Shown: one piece after another, positions 39,201 through 50,300 of the stretch | Layout: each line of letters starts with the position of its first letter | Numbering within the stretch: position 1 is the first letter of the stretch | From: Larus michahellis | Taxonomy: Eukaryota; Chordata; Aves; Charadriiformes; Laridae | Assembly (NCBI RefSeq): GCF_964199755.1 | Contig: NC_133903.1 | Coordinates: forward strand, 56,612,739-56,676,738 | Reading direction: 5' to 3' | DNA length: 64,000 nt | Notes under the pieces: generated by a model | Seen by the model: only the letters and a program-made list of their open reading frames with translations | Database searches by the model: none | What the model was told of the DNA's origin: nothing | Program-made: the position numbers and the translations under genes

Positions 39201-42049
39201 TAACTCATCCCATTAACCCTTCCCACAGATCCTTGCAGTCGAGCAAGGACAGCTCTATCCATTTGACTTCTGACTGTTAAATCTGCAAAAATGCCACGGG
39301 AAGCAAACCCCCAAGAGGAATTCCTGCATCCCCACTGATTTTTCTGACTACTCAGGTTCTGAAGGAAGAGAAAATGCATCCCTTATCTCAGGGATTTGCT
39401 GTCGATGCTACAAGTCTGGTTAAACTCTCAGGTGGAATGGCCCCGCGGCGCTGGGCTGGGTGAGGGAGCAGCAGCATGGGTCCTCGCTGCGGAGGGCCGG
39501 GCAGAACCTGCGTCCCAACGCAAGGACTACAAAGGCGAGGGCTGAGAGGCGAAAGTACTTCTTTCATTTAAAAACTGCCTGCTAATTTTTTCATCTGTTT
39601 AATTACAGACAAGCATGGAACAGTTAACTTTTGTAAAATAAAGAAATCCTGGTGCCTCCCCTTGGGATCTAACCGCCCGCGTCAGCGGGAGGTGCCACAG
39701 GAATGCCAGCGGCGAGCCCAGGTGTGCGGGACTGCGCGCCACCAGTGCACGGGGACACAGAAACAGCCACAGGGCAGTCTCCTGCTTTAACTCACCTCAT
39801 CTAACGCTCCTTGGCCTGTGAGGAGCAGAGCATTGTTCTTTGCTCTCAAGTTCTCACTAACTTTTCAGTGTGGTTTCATATTTTCCTTTTGTCACAAGCT
39901 GTTTACAATCTCTAGAAAGTTAACTTACAGCCTCCGACTTAATTTTTTGGGGCAGGATTATTTTGTAGATTTGATGGCATTTTAACTAATTTACAAGGAT
40001 AACATTACTAAATTAATTTTTTTCTATTTTTTACCTCATCCTCATCGGCTGTTAGCTTGCCACAGCTCCATTAACAAGAGCTCAAGTTCTCAGAGCACGG
40101 GAAGAAAGAAAAATCCTTCTCCGGCCATAAAATACCTTTCACCTAAGTTCAAAATGACCATAGCCAGCTTCAGCCCTTTGCTACGTATGGATCCCAAGTA
40201 AAAACTTCCCAAAAATCATACTCTGACAGCAGAACAAGCTGAGCCTTTCTAGCTGGAGTGCCAGACTCCCGGGTCTGCCCTTGTCCCACATGGCAGAAAG
40301 AGACAGAGATTCAGCTTCCTCCACTCCTAAATCATGAGGAGGCATTTAGCCCAGTGGGACAAGAAGGGGCATAAATGAGGAATAACAATAAAGTGGAAAG
40401 AAATGCAAGGGTCCTTTAAAAAAAAACCCAGAAACAAAAAGCCCTCAATGCTCCCATAAATAAGATACAGTGAGCAATCTGCTGAAAAGCGGAGGGCACT
40501 CTCAAAGTCCCAAGTTGCACCTTTTCTCATAAAGCACTGAAGTAAGTTTTGCTAGAAGGTGGGAGCAAACAAACAATCGCAAACGGCTGTTTCCCATGAG
40601 CACAGGGCTCCGTCGCACTAAGGTCCCAATAAACTTCCTCATGGGTTCCCCCAAACGAGGAACAAGCAGGTTGTGGTTCCCCTTGTCCCGTCACCTTCAG
40701 ACCCCGTGGTGGTGGCCGGCAGGTACAACGTGCCGGGCAGGAGCACCCAGCCCGCCGTCCCTCCGGTGCCAGCTGCTCCCTCCCCTGCAAACCTGCCCCT
40801 TCTCTGCCCGGCGCCTGCGGCTCTGTGCCCTGAGCAGTGCCCTGTCCTGCTCCCGGACCCTCCGGCTCCTCGCGTCCTGCCTTTCTCCTCTGCACAAGGC
40901 TCCTGTTTTCCTCATCGTCCTTTGTTTTCCTCCTTTTCACTCTGGTTCCTTGGTCTGATTTTTCCAAATACACGGCACTTTGTCTGTCCTCTTGGACCTC
41001 TCCCAGCTTTTCTCCTACCAGCCTTCCATCCCCGACATCCCCAAGCTCTGTCCCTCTCCCCACTGTCTCTCCTCAGCGGCCATTCATGGCCATACCGTCC
41101 ATGAGGAACCTGATCCACCAAGTGCCTCCCACCCTGCCCTGGCCGGCAGCTCCCGGGCCCAGCCTGCCCTCGGGGAGGGAGGAGGCCAGAGTGACCCATG
41201 GCGGGTGACAAGGTGACCTACCAGCAGCGGTGACCAGCAGGCTGAGAGGACACACATGATCCCCAAGAGCTGGATCAGTGTCTCTGTGGCGATCCGCCCC
41301 CACTGCTTGCTGGAGTGCGACGCAGTCGCTTTGGTCCGACAACGAGACACCAAGGCCTCGATGGTGGCCAGGTTGCAGGCCAGCGTTACCACGAGGGAGA
41401 GGAGCCCCAGGATGGTGAAGGTGGAGGCAAAGCAGAGGCTCCCGGTGAGCTGGCTGTCGCCGGTGCTGATGAAGCACCAGGTGCCGGGCCACTGCAGCGT
41501 GTACTGGCCCAGGCCGGCCACGGGCAGCAGGGCGAAGGCAAACACGGCCAGCCAGATCCCAAGCAGCACCGTCTTCGTCACCCGCGTCTTCATGTGGCTG
41601 GCATACCAGTGGGGCGCGCGGATGGCCAGCGTCCTCTCCACAGCCATGGCGCTGGCGATGAAGAGCGGGCAGAGGCCGAAGACGGTCATGCTGAAGCCGA
41701 AGAAGGAGCAGAGGTGGCCCGAGGGGTCGACGGCCTCCCAGGTGCGGTCAGCCAGGTAGACAGAGATGACGATGGGGCTGGTCAGCAGCTGCCCTAGCAG
41801 GTCGGTGATGGCCAGGGAGCCGATGCACAGCAGGAAGGACCGTTTCCTCCGGCTCCCCTTGGCCCGGTAGCTGCGGGAGACCAGCAGCATGGCCAGGGCA
41901 TTGCCCACGATGCCCGTGATCATCATGGTCAGTGGGAACACCACCGAGACGGCGCCGCAGCCCTCCGCCGCCGGCCCCGTCCCGTTGCCCCGCTGACGCA
42001 TGGCACCGGGCTCGGTGCCGTTGGGGCCGCCCTGGCACTGCCGGCTCAT
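32914..42049 (-). CDS. PTGER3: Prostaglandin E2 receptor EP3 subtype (two coding exons)
   Basis: The joined exons 42049-41222 and 33201-32914 encode 371 residues of a class A GPCR. EP3 is a plasma-membrane receptor for PGE2 that mainly couples to Gi and lowers cAMP (family knowledge). Seen in the sequence: N-glycosylation sequons at N10 and N22; seven hydrophobic segments near residues 33-57, 71-97, 112-136, 158-181, 204-228, 253-279 and 308-332; ERTLA (138-142) in place of DRY, as in prostanoid receptors; the QWPGTWCF signature in extracellular loop 2; Cys114 and Cys192 placed for the usual disulfide; and the TM7 segment [12 protein letters not shown] with Arg316 as the expected contact for the prostanoid carboxylate. 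The exon junction is phase 0 (GTAGGT donor, TTAG acceptor) at the end of TM6, the family position. The C-tail after Cys341-Gln342 is encoded contiguously in exon 2 and resembles one known mammalian EP3 tail isoform. The subtype call is strong. Further downstream terminal exons cannot be excluded. Confidence 0.96.
33202..41221 (-). other. PTGER3: PTGER3 coding-region intron (about 8.0 kb)
   Basis: This intron separates the two coding exons. It contains a short (TG)n tract at about 33366-33381 and a strongly pyrimidine-rich plus strand at about 40840-41090 next to exon 1. It also holds several chance open frames, for example 40527-41063 on the minus strand and 36555-36818 on the plus strand. 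These match no family I recognise and look compositional. I see no CR1 or LTR copy in it. Confidence 0.85.
33366..33381. repeat. (TG)n microsatellite in the PTGER3 intron
   Basis: About eight TG units lie roughly 165 bases downstream of the intron's 3' boundary in window coordinates, on the intronic side of exon 2. Confidence 0.85.
41222..42049 (-). CDS. PTGER3: PTGER3 coding exon 1
   Basis: This exon has 828 coding bases (276 codons), running from the N-terminus through most of TM6 and ending with CWSPLL. The start at 42049 is the first ATG of the open frame and lies about 90 bases downstream of a TATA-like box. The donor GTAGGT lies at 41221-41216. If the intron were retained, the frame would stay open to 41084 and add about 45 unrelated residues while losing TM7. 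Such a product would not be a functional receptor. Confidence 0.96.
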
Positions 42050-42420
42050 CCCGGCGGGCTACCGCGGCGGCGGCGCGGCGAGGGGCCGGCCCATGGCGCC
42101 CGGTAGCGCTGAGGCGAGCCGCGGTCGGCCGGGAGCCCTTATAAGGCGGGGGCGGGCAGAGGGGGCCGGCGCGGCCCGCCCTGAGGGGAGGGCGGAGGCG
42201 GCGCGGCACCGCCTCAGCCCCCGCCGGGCTCCGGGGGGGTTGTAGGGGGTCCGGCACTGCCCTACCACGAGCATGGCTCCCTCAGGCGGCCCGCCGGGCG
42301 CCATGGCGGGCACGGCTCCCTCAGGCCATGGCGGGCGGGCGGCGGCCTCTGCCGCCCCCGAGCGGCACCGGGCCGGGCCGTGCTGCCCGGCTGGGAGCCG
42401 AACTGCTGCCGAGCCAGTAA
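41600..42420. promoter_or_regulatory. CpG-rich island over the PTGER3 promoter and first exon
   Basis: This stretch is dense in CG dinucleotides and GC-box-like motifs and is much richer than the surrounding intron and spacer. It covers the 5' half of exon 1, the predicted transcription start and about 300 bases upstream. This is typical of a vertebrate CpG-island promoter. The boundaries are estimated by eye. Confidence 0.7.
42137..42160 (-). promoter_or_regulatory. PTGER3: PTGER3 core promoter: TATA-like box with adjoining GC box
   Basis: On the minus strand a GC-box-like CCCGCCCCCGCC run (42145-42157) is followed directly by TTATAA (42139-42144), about 90 bases upstream of the ATG. With the usual TATA-to-start spacing this predicts transcription start near 42110 and a 5'UTR of about 60 bases. 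TTATAA is a palindrome, so its orientation rests on gene position. Confidence 0.5.
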
Positions 42421-45400
42421 ATTCCTACGAGCAGAGGTTCCTAATCTGTCTCTATATACTCATCGTTCACACAGAAACAGACTTAACAGTTTTAAGAAGT
42501 TGTTTTATGGGTTAAAAGCGCTATTAACAACGCCCAGTTTGAAATACTGCCCGGCCCAGGTTTCACTTTACATGACCAAGTGTGCACAGGCTGAACCACA
42601 GAAGCAGGAAAGCCCCATTTCTCATAAATAAGTTATTAGAGGTTATGACTTGCTTCATAAATTATTGAGCTATGGCTTGTTAATTCTCTGCTTCCTAGAC
42701 CCTGTACAGCAACCTGTCCTGAAATCATAGAATCTTCATGGTTGCAAAGGGCCTTTGAGATCATCGAGTCCAACCATACACACACACACAAAAAAAAAAA
42801 ACAAACCCAAAAAAACCCCTACAATCTCTGCCACTAGAGCATACCCTGAAGGGGCATGAAGGACTCCAGCCTGTACCCGTGCAGATGCCATTTGCAAACC
42901 AAGTCCAGCGCTGGTAACAATATTCACATTAAACTGTGATGTACGCAGCCTCGAGGAGAAAGTCTGCAAAAGCGTAAATTATCCTTTCTCCCCTTTTTAA
43001 TCCCACCATCAGTGCACTGGTTTGGAGCCACCGTGAGTTTGGAACAGCTCTGCTGTGTCGCCCCCGCCATCTGGAAAGCGTTTGTGCCCCGTTGGGACTG
43101 TGCTGGCATTTGTGCCCCACAGCGTTACAGCGGAATGGGCCCCGGTAGCTTAGCTGGCCATTATTTCTAGCCTATGAGAAAGCATCAAGTTAGTAGTTCC
43201 GTTTTCCAAAGCATGAAGCATTCTACAAACTTTTTTTTTTGTGTTTAATGTGTAAGCAACCTCTTTTTCCGATAAAAATGTTACTCATCAGTTTGATAAG
43301 GGGAGGATAGGTGAAGTTAGTAAATTGTGCAGGACTTTGCTTACAGCTGTTGTCGTAACTGAACTGTTACAGGAGCATTGCTCCCTCCTGTTGCTCTCCT
43401 GTCCAAATTTTGGAAATGTTTGCCCAAGTATCCATACTTTCATACTGAAAAACCAATCCAAACCAAACACCCTATGGGCTGTTATTTCTCATTAAAGAAC
43501 AAAAAAAACCCCAATAATCCTTTATGTTAAAGGAATTCCAGACAGAAAATTCTATGACCAGTGATACATTTTGACCAATGCTCCAATGACAAACTATGGA
43601 ATTGAATAAAAAAATTAGCTGGAGAGTTTCTTGCTCAGAAGCACATGAAAAGTATAGGACAGAGACTCCCCAAAGAGGAATGAATTGTGAAGAGGTCAAT
43701 CCCAAGGTGTGTCCATGACCTGAGAAGGTGCGTTCCTGGGGCTGGAGGCGCTGTGCGACCAGGCTGCCCCTTCAAACTGCCAGCCACTTCAGTCAAGCTT
43801 TTTTCCCATTTAAACTATGTTTTCATACTGCGTAAGAACGTTCACTCTGGGATCTTAGTAACTCAGCTGGTATCGGACTTGAAAAGGACTTGAGCATTAA
43901 GTCTTCCCTAATGGAAGATGACATTAAATTGTCACGGTTACCAGTTAAAGAGAGGTGCTTTGGAGAATGAAACATCTGCTCCTGACCCCTTCTCTCACAC
44001 CCCGTACCATCCCAGGAGTGCCAAACTCCAGAGGTCAGCTCTCGAGCTTCAAAAGTTATTTTTAAGCAGCCTTTTCTGATACCTGGACGAAAGGCATCAG
44101 GTGTAATACACTATTACTATTTAAAGTTATCTTGCTATACTTGCTATTTGTTTTCCAACATTTGCCTAGCGGTGCTACATTGGAATGAGAAAGTTTTTCA
44201 GTAAATGTCTTCAACAACGTTTGTATTTTTCATTACTGATGACGGTGCTACTGCATTTAACAGGCGCTCATTTAGAACGCTGGCCTGCTAATCATCAACA
44301 CAAGCCCATGGGGCAAGACACTACCGGCCGTGTCCCCACGAGAACAAGGCATGGCAAACAAGCCAATACCTTATGCGCTGAACAGATGAAGTGTTGCAGA
44401 TTACTAGGAACACCATACTAGGTATGGCTGCAGATTACTAGGAATACAATGCTAGCTCATTGTAACTACATTTAATCTCAGGGCGTTAGTGAGAAGTAAG
44501 ACCTAACACAGGGACTGCGTAATCTCTGGTGGTTCATCACAGTTGCCTGCATCAGACCAGCGTGTACAGGAATTAGTTATCTGCTGTGGAAATGAAGCAA
44601 TCTTGTGCTAAGATGTACCAACATGGACATTTTAACTGATGTCATGGACATTATCTAACTGAAGCAAAAAGAAACATTTTTCAGCAGTGGATTTTACTCT
44701 GTTGCCAAATTTATATAAAATTAGAGTGTAGCCTGCTTTCGTTTAGGCTCTCTTCTAGTTTTCAAGTAGTACATTAATGCTTATGCAAAACCACCGTTAC
44801 TATTCATGAATGTATTCAATTTTTCTTAGAAAAGAACATTAGCCCTAAACTTAACCACATTTCCTCCTTGGGCATGACAAATTTCACTGATCTTTGATAA
44901 AGCTGCACAGAAATGCCTATTCATTTCTATAGGCAGCGATTTATCTGAGCCCAGTGGCTAAACTGAAGGCAAGGGAAATATTTTAAAGTGAAACAGGAAA
45001 ACGAAGAAAATGTACTGCTAGCCTACTGGAGATAAACCCTCCCGACCCCCCACACTACACTAACCCCACACCTTCTCAGTGCCTGAGCGTAATCTAGCTT
45101 TGGGTCTGTTCAGACATGGATCGTCTTTGGTTCTAATAGTTCGGTTCTAATTTATTTGCTGATCCAGTAACTAAAAAGTGATATTTTGTGTCATTTATAA
45201 CAGGCATGCAAAGACTACCATAGTTGCTGTGCCTTTGTATTTTAAAATGTAGGAATCAAAATAATTTAAACATCCTTCCTCCTCTAAAAAATTTCTGAAA
45301 AGAAGATACGGAACACACGGAGAAGACAATACCTTGAAGTTTTGTAAAAGTTCAATTTGAACCTGCAGCTGTTTAAATCCAAAAATATTTTCAGTAGTTA

Positions 45401-45540
45401 AAGAACTGAAACAATCTGAAAATTTGTGATACATATGGCCAGGTAAGTGGAGATACCGCCCTGCAGTAACAGAGAACAACAAAATCTGTTAGTATAGGTT
45501 ATAAAGAAAGATTTGATCGTGTTTTCAAGAGAAAGCACTC
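42421..45540. other. Intergenic spacer between PTGER3 and ZRANB2
   Basis: This is AT-rich DNA with no coding segment I can support. It carries one degraded CR1 3' end with a short CA tract at 42722-42870. Open frames here (for example 44185-44421 on the plus strand) are short and lack recognisable domains. The ZRANB2 3'UTR may end in the upper part of this interval or just above it. Confidence 0.6.
42722..42870 (-). mobile_element. Degraded CR1 3' end with CA-rich insertion
   Basis: On the minus strand it carries GTTGGACTCGATGATCTCAA and GATTCTATGATTT at its 3' end. A CA/A-rich tract at 42776-42812 interrupts it, and further CR1-like sequence follows (TGCTCTAGTGGCAGAG on the minus strand). 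The upper boundary is uncertain. Confidence 0.7.
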
Positions 45541-45544
45541 ACTG

Positions 45545-47320
45545 CACAGTTGACTCACAGGTTTTATTTACACTTGTCTACAGAATCATTTTGCCTTACA
45601 TTTTATCTAAGCCAAATGAAACCATAATTTTCCTTTGTCTGTAGCCTATCGTTTGCTAAATTTAAAAAACTTTCATCTGTTAAGTACAGCAACAATTTTA
45701 ATACAAAGCACAAGAAAAAAACGAAAGGCTAACAACATAGCATCTATTAGATCTGATTTTTACAATTTAGTAGTTGGACTTTGAAGTTGTCAGAGGCACA
45801 GTTACAAGACTAACCTGCTCTTGTGCAAACTACACACATTTAGCATTGAAATTAGATATAAAAGAAAGCATTAAAGAAGAAACTGCAGAGTGTTTTTTTT
45901 CTGCAAAAAGATTATCAAAATATTTCTACACCAAAAACATTTTGCTTATATACCAGTCCAAAAGAAGTGTCTTAAAAAAAAAAAAAAGGAAAGCAGAATG
46001 TCGTTTTTAAATTTTGCTCCGTTTGTTTTTGTGCAATTCATTTAAAAAAAGCAGCGGTCAAATATGGAAGTTTTACTACTGAAATCAATACAGATATATT
46101 GCTGTTTGCTTGCTTAAAAAGAACTTTCCTTAACATACTTACCTTGTGATGGCACTGAAGATACTTAACCCTTTCTTAACCAAACGGAGCTCAAGAGAGA
46201 CCAAGTTTTAATGCGATATTGCTAGTAAAACAGATTCAATACAGCATTTTAAGCCATAAATTATGTTTAAGGGAAAAAAAATAATTGATGAAGAACATAT
46301 TTAAGATGTCAGAACTTTCTACGCAGTTTATTAATTTTCATTTTTAAATATAAATAAAATTCAGATACCTTGAAAATTTTAGTCAGCCCAAAATGAATTC
46401 TACAGGAGGCCTGCAGAAGCTTCACTTGATTCCAAGAAGCTACTTCCATATTCCTCCAGCTCAAGAGCAGCTCCTAAGGGATCCTCTGCCAAGCCAGGAT
46501 GGCAGAGCACAGGGTCCGTGCGTGTGACAATACCGCAGCCAGTCCCCACTGCAGAAGGGGCACTTTGCTGACAGCAGCAAATCATTTCTACAGTGACAGG
46601 CACTGGCAGCCGTCAAGACTCGAGCCATGGAGCAGACAGTGCCCGGTGTCTCAAACATCCTGGCTTCGAAGGAATGAAGTCTAACTCACGCTCTACAGAA
46701 TCCTACGATGGACTGGGTACTTACTAGCTATTTTGTACCGAGCACAGCTAAAGAGAAAGAGGGGTATCCATCTCTACTTCTACTTCAACATGGAAAAATA
46801 AAAAATAATTAGATCTAAGTACTCACTACTGTCATCCAATGGGTAGCACCAGCCCTACAGCTACGCTCATCTTTCGTGGTCCCACAGGAGTTACCTCGAA
46901 CAAGCTCAGGAGTTGGATGCAGAAAGCTCATGGGTTCTGTGTTCCTCAGATACTTCTTTGTACTTGTCACGTGAAGAGCAGAGTTGTATTAGATCATATC
47001 CAACCTGTGCCCGCTCACACATACAAGAGAGCCAGGAATCGAGTAACCAAGTCTTTAAAAGTAATAAAAAAATCCCCTTACTCAAATAATAAAACTTCAC
47101 ACCTCCTCTGAGGAGTTTATGGCTTAAAATGCTACCTCACTTTTTGTCTGATGAATGAACAAAGCTGCAGTTTTCCAGAAAGCAAGGACAGACATGCACC
47201 TCTACTAGCAGATTTAGCACTTCTGACCAAGTAAGACACCAACTTCTTAAAAATGTCTCATGCACTGACTGGATTTTTTTTGTTTGTTTGTTTTGTTTTT
47301 TAAATGTGAGCTTTCATACA
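45545..47320 (-). other. ZRANB2: Probable ZRANB2 3' untranslated region
   Basis: This is AT-rich sequence directly after the stop, without a supported ORF. Minus-strand AATAAA hexamers occur at 46327-46332 and 45563-45568. The second would give a 3'UTR of about 1.75 kb. Short open frames at 46400-46900 are not conserved-looking. The end point is inferred. Confidence 0.5.
45563..45568 (-). terminator. ZRANB2: Candidate ZRANB2 poly(A) signal
   Basis: AATAAA on the minus strand. An upstream alternative lies at 46327-46332. Which one is used cannot be decided from sequence alone. Confidence 0.35.
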
Positions 47321-47384
47321 TTATTTCTTTTTAGAACTTGTACGGGAACCAGAATGGGAAGATCCAGATGATGATCTGCGGCGT
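47321..47384 (-). CDS. ZRANB2: ZRANB2 coding exon 10 (C-terminus and stop)
   Basis: This exon has 64 coding bases (acceptor CTTACAG). It encodes RRRRSSSGSSHSGSRTSSKK plus a final Lys, then TAA at 47323-47321. It resembles the long-isoform C-terminus in mammals. Just downstream on the minus strand is an (AAAC)n-like tract at about 47273-47302 in the 3'UTR. Confidence 0.92.
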
Positions 47385-50300
47385 CTGTAAGATATAAATG
47401 GAGAAAGCATGCAAAGAAATAAGTTGAAATTAATTTTAGCATCCACTTTGAGTAGTCTGTATCATATAATAGCTGGAAGCCAAGTATATCTGATAGGGGC
47501 CTTATAAGAATATAGAAGTAACTTTAAACCACTTTAAGCTCAGGAACGTAAATTTAATACTAAAAATGTAAATTTAATACTGAAAGTACAATACAATTTC
47601 TAAATGTGATGTTTACTTATGAAAATAAATCAATAATGTACACGCTAACACTTCCAGACACTGTAAGAATGGTGACTGGGGACTTTCTATGGAACATACT
47701 TCTACCAGGAAGAAGTTTCATTGCAGGGGCGAGGGGAACTGATTACTGAGGTTTTAATAAGAAGTAAGAGTAGGGGAAGTGACTACTTTTACTATCAGAA
47801 CAACTGATCAGATTCAACTCTTTCCCAGTGAATCTCAGTCCTTCAGAAAAAAAAAAAAATTAAAAAAAAAATCACACATTTAAATACACCCATTCTTATT
47901 CTACATAAACCCAAACCTTTCGGGTGACCGTGATCTCGATCGTCTTTTTTTGCGATCACCAGATGAAGAAGATCTAGAACGACTTCGCTTCTTGCTTCTC
48001 TCGGGGGAAGATGATGAACGAGAGCTTGAGTAAGATCTTTTCCTTGGGGTGGAAGACCCCCTGTAGGACCTGGAGCTGGATCTTTATTGATTAAGAAATA
48101 AATCAGATTTAATTCTGGTATAACACAGAAAGAACAAAGAACAAAAAGAGACAGTTTTCAAGAACACTCACTACTCTATTTACATCAGTGTTTTATCAAA
48201 TAAATTTGTCAGTGCTTTAATACTTACTTCTTAGCTATCTGCCAGTAAAGACCTTTACTGTCGTGGGAGTTCTCTTAATAATTTTGCTAAATAGCGTTTC
48301 TTGCTATACAGACCACCAGTGGTCCAGCGTTCACTAGAATGACGCTTTTGGACAGGGAAGCGATGGGAGACGGGGGCAGGAAGTAGCCCGGGTAAGGACC
48401 TTCCTCAGTAGTTAAACTCACAAAGCAAAATGGCTTGAAAACCACAGACTAATGGCTATTTCACATTGGAAATTTGTGGAGTAGTGTTCATCTTGCTAGA
48501 ATAGTAAAAACCTTCAGAAGGGATATTTACAAAGCTCAAAATAAATCTGGGTAGAGCGTAAGGCCTTCCATGAGCAAAATATTTTCAAAAAACCTCTTAA
48601 AATACAGTCATTTTGGCGTTTAAAAAAATAATTAATCAGCTTCACTTACAAGCACTCAAAAATCACTTTGGTTATCTAAAGAAAACAAGAAAAAAAAAAC
48701 ACTTGTGGAGAGAGCAATACAGCTAGAAAGTCCTAAACCGTAACTCCAAAGTTATATAAAAACACCTAACAGGATTTTTTTTAATTTTTATCCTAACAGG
48801 ATATTTTAAAACAACCCAACACCACAGCATATGTTGTTGGTACAATAGTTTCAGGGTTCTCACTGTAAATAACAAAGCGGTCCCATGTCACACCAGCTAA
48901 CCCGCTGGGGACGCTCGGTGGCACAAGCAAACAGCCCAGCTCAGCTGACGAGTCCCTCCAGCGCTAGCGGGGGCACAGGCACCCTCCTCCTTCTCTCCCT
49001 AAAAAGCCCGGATTCCATCAGGCGCTGACCCTCACGTGATAATCCACAGCACGTTTCTGCCACCAAAGGGCGGTGGCACCATTTGTGATTGGTCTTCCCA
49101 ACTCAAAACTTCCTTATTTGCAGTTTTAAGACTCTCTGCATGCATGGAGGCGGGACAGTTCTTCCTTCCATGGCAAAAGGAGCATCCTGCCAACAGGGCG
49201 CCTGTGCCAGGCACCTCAAGGGACTTACATGATTTTGTTACTCTTCCCCGCACGGTTCAGTCACTGCTACACGGAAAACACCAGCTAGCTCAAACTCCTG
49301 CCAGCTTCTCACATGAGTTACTATCAGCATTTTTATAGTCCCCCCACATTGATAAAGGTTACAGCAGCACTATCTACTGAAGTTAGACACATTAAATAAG
49401 TTATCACTTAACGCAAACCCAGAAGTATGGTGTATTTTCTAATGTTCTTCCTCAGCAAGTAGCCAAAGCGGAAACAGTAAAATCAGCAAAAATTACTGAA
49501 GCAAGTAAACATGCATTCAAATTTCTTCTTCCTTCCAAGTGAAGATCTGTGGCGTCCACTCGTCTAGCTTAGATCAGACTTAAACTCTTCAACCAAAACC
49601 TCGCATTCTCAAGAAACACATCTGTAGTGGTAACAACCTCCTGCAGAGACCCCAGGAATTCTGACTTCCAAGATAAAAAGGAGTTAATGGTTTTTGACCG
49701 GCATAATTTTACGATGAAATCAACAAGTGGTTGGTTCTTCTGCCCTTTTTTCTCTCTGCAAGGAGAGAGTGCTACCTCATTCACCTTGATTTCGACCCAC
49801 GAGATCTAGAGTGTTCTCTGGAACTGGAACGAGATCTTGATCTGGAACTGGAAGAACTTCTTGAATGGGACCTGAAACAACATGGAAGATTTTTTTCCAG
49901 CGTCTGACTTGTATTTAGCAGAAAAAGTGCTACTGTTAGCAGCAGAGACAAGGATGCAGCAATACAATTTGGCCTAGAGTCACTAAAGAAGTGACAGTTT
50001 CCTCCTACTCCCCCAGCATCACCGTAGCACATTTTAAAACAGAAACGTTAACATAGTAAGATAGTGCATTAAATTATAAAGTCAGCTTTTTATTACGTTT
50101 CCTAAAAGAAAGCATAAAAATGAAACGACTGCAGTTATTTGGCAAAATGAAACAACTGCATATCTATTAACTATTTCACAAAATCAATGCCTTCACTTTT
50201 AATTTGTGCCTTAATTTGAAAACCATCAGCTTCTTTGAAGAGCAGAGTAGGCGTAGGTCAGAGTATTAGGAATAGCTAGCTCTGATTTTCTCAAAATCAG

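Noticed and set aside
40527-41063. 178-codon minus-strand ORF in the PTGER3 intron
   Set aside because: Low-complexity Glu/Arg/Gly composition follows the purine-rich strand. There is no domain, and the opposite strand is also open.
41084-41221. Extension of the PTGER3 exon 1 frame beyond the donor
   Set aside because: It lies beyond a good GTAGGT donor, and the true continuation at 33201 restores TM6 and TM7. It could only occur by intron retention.
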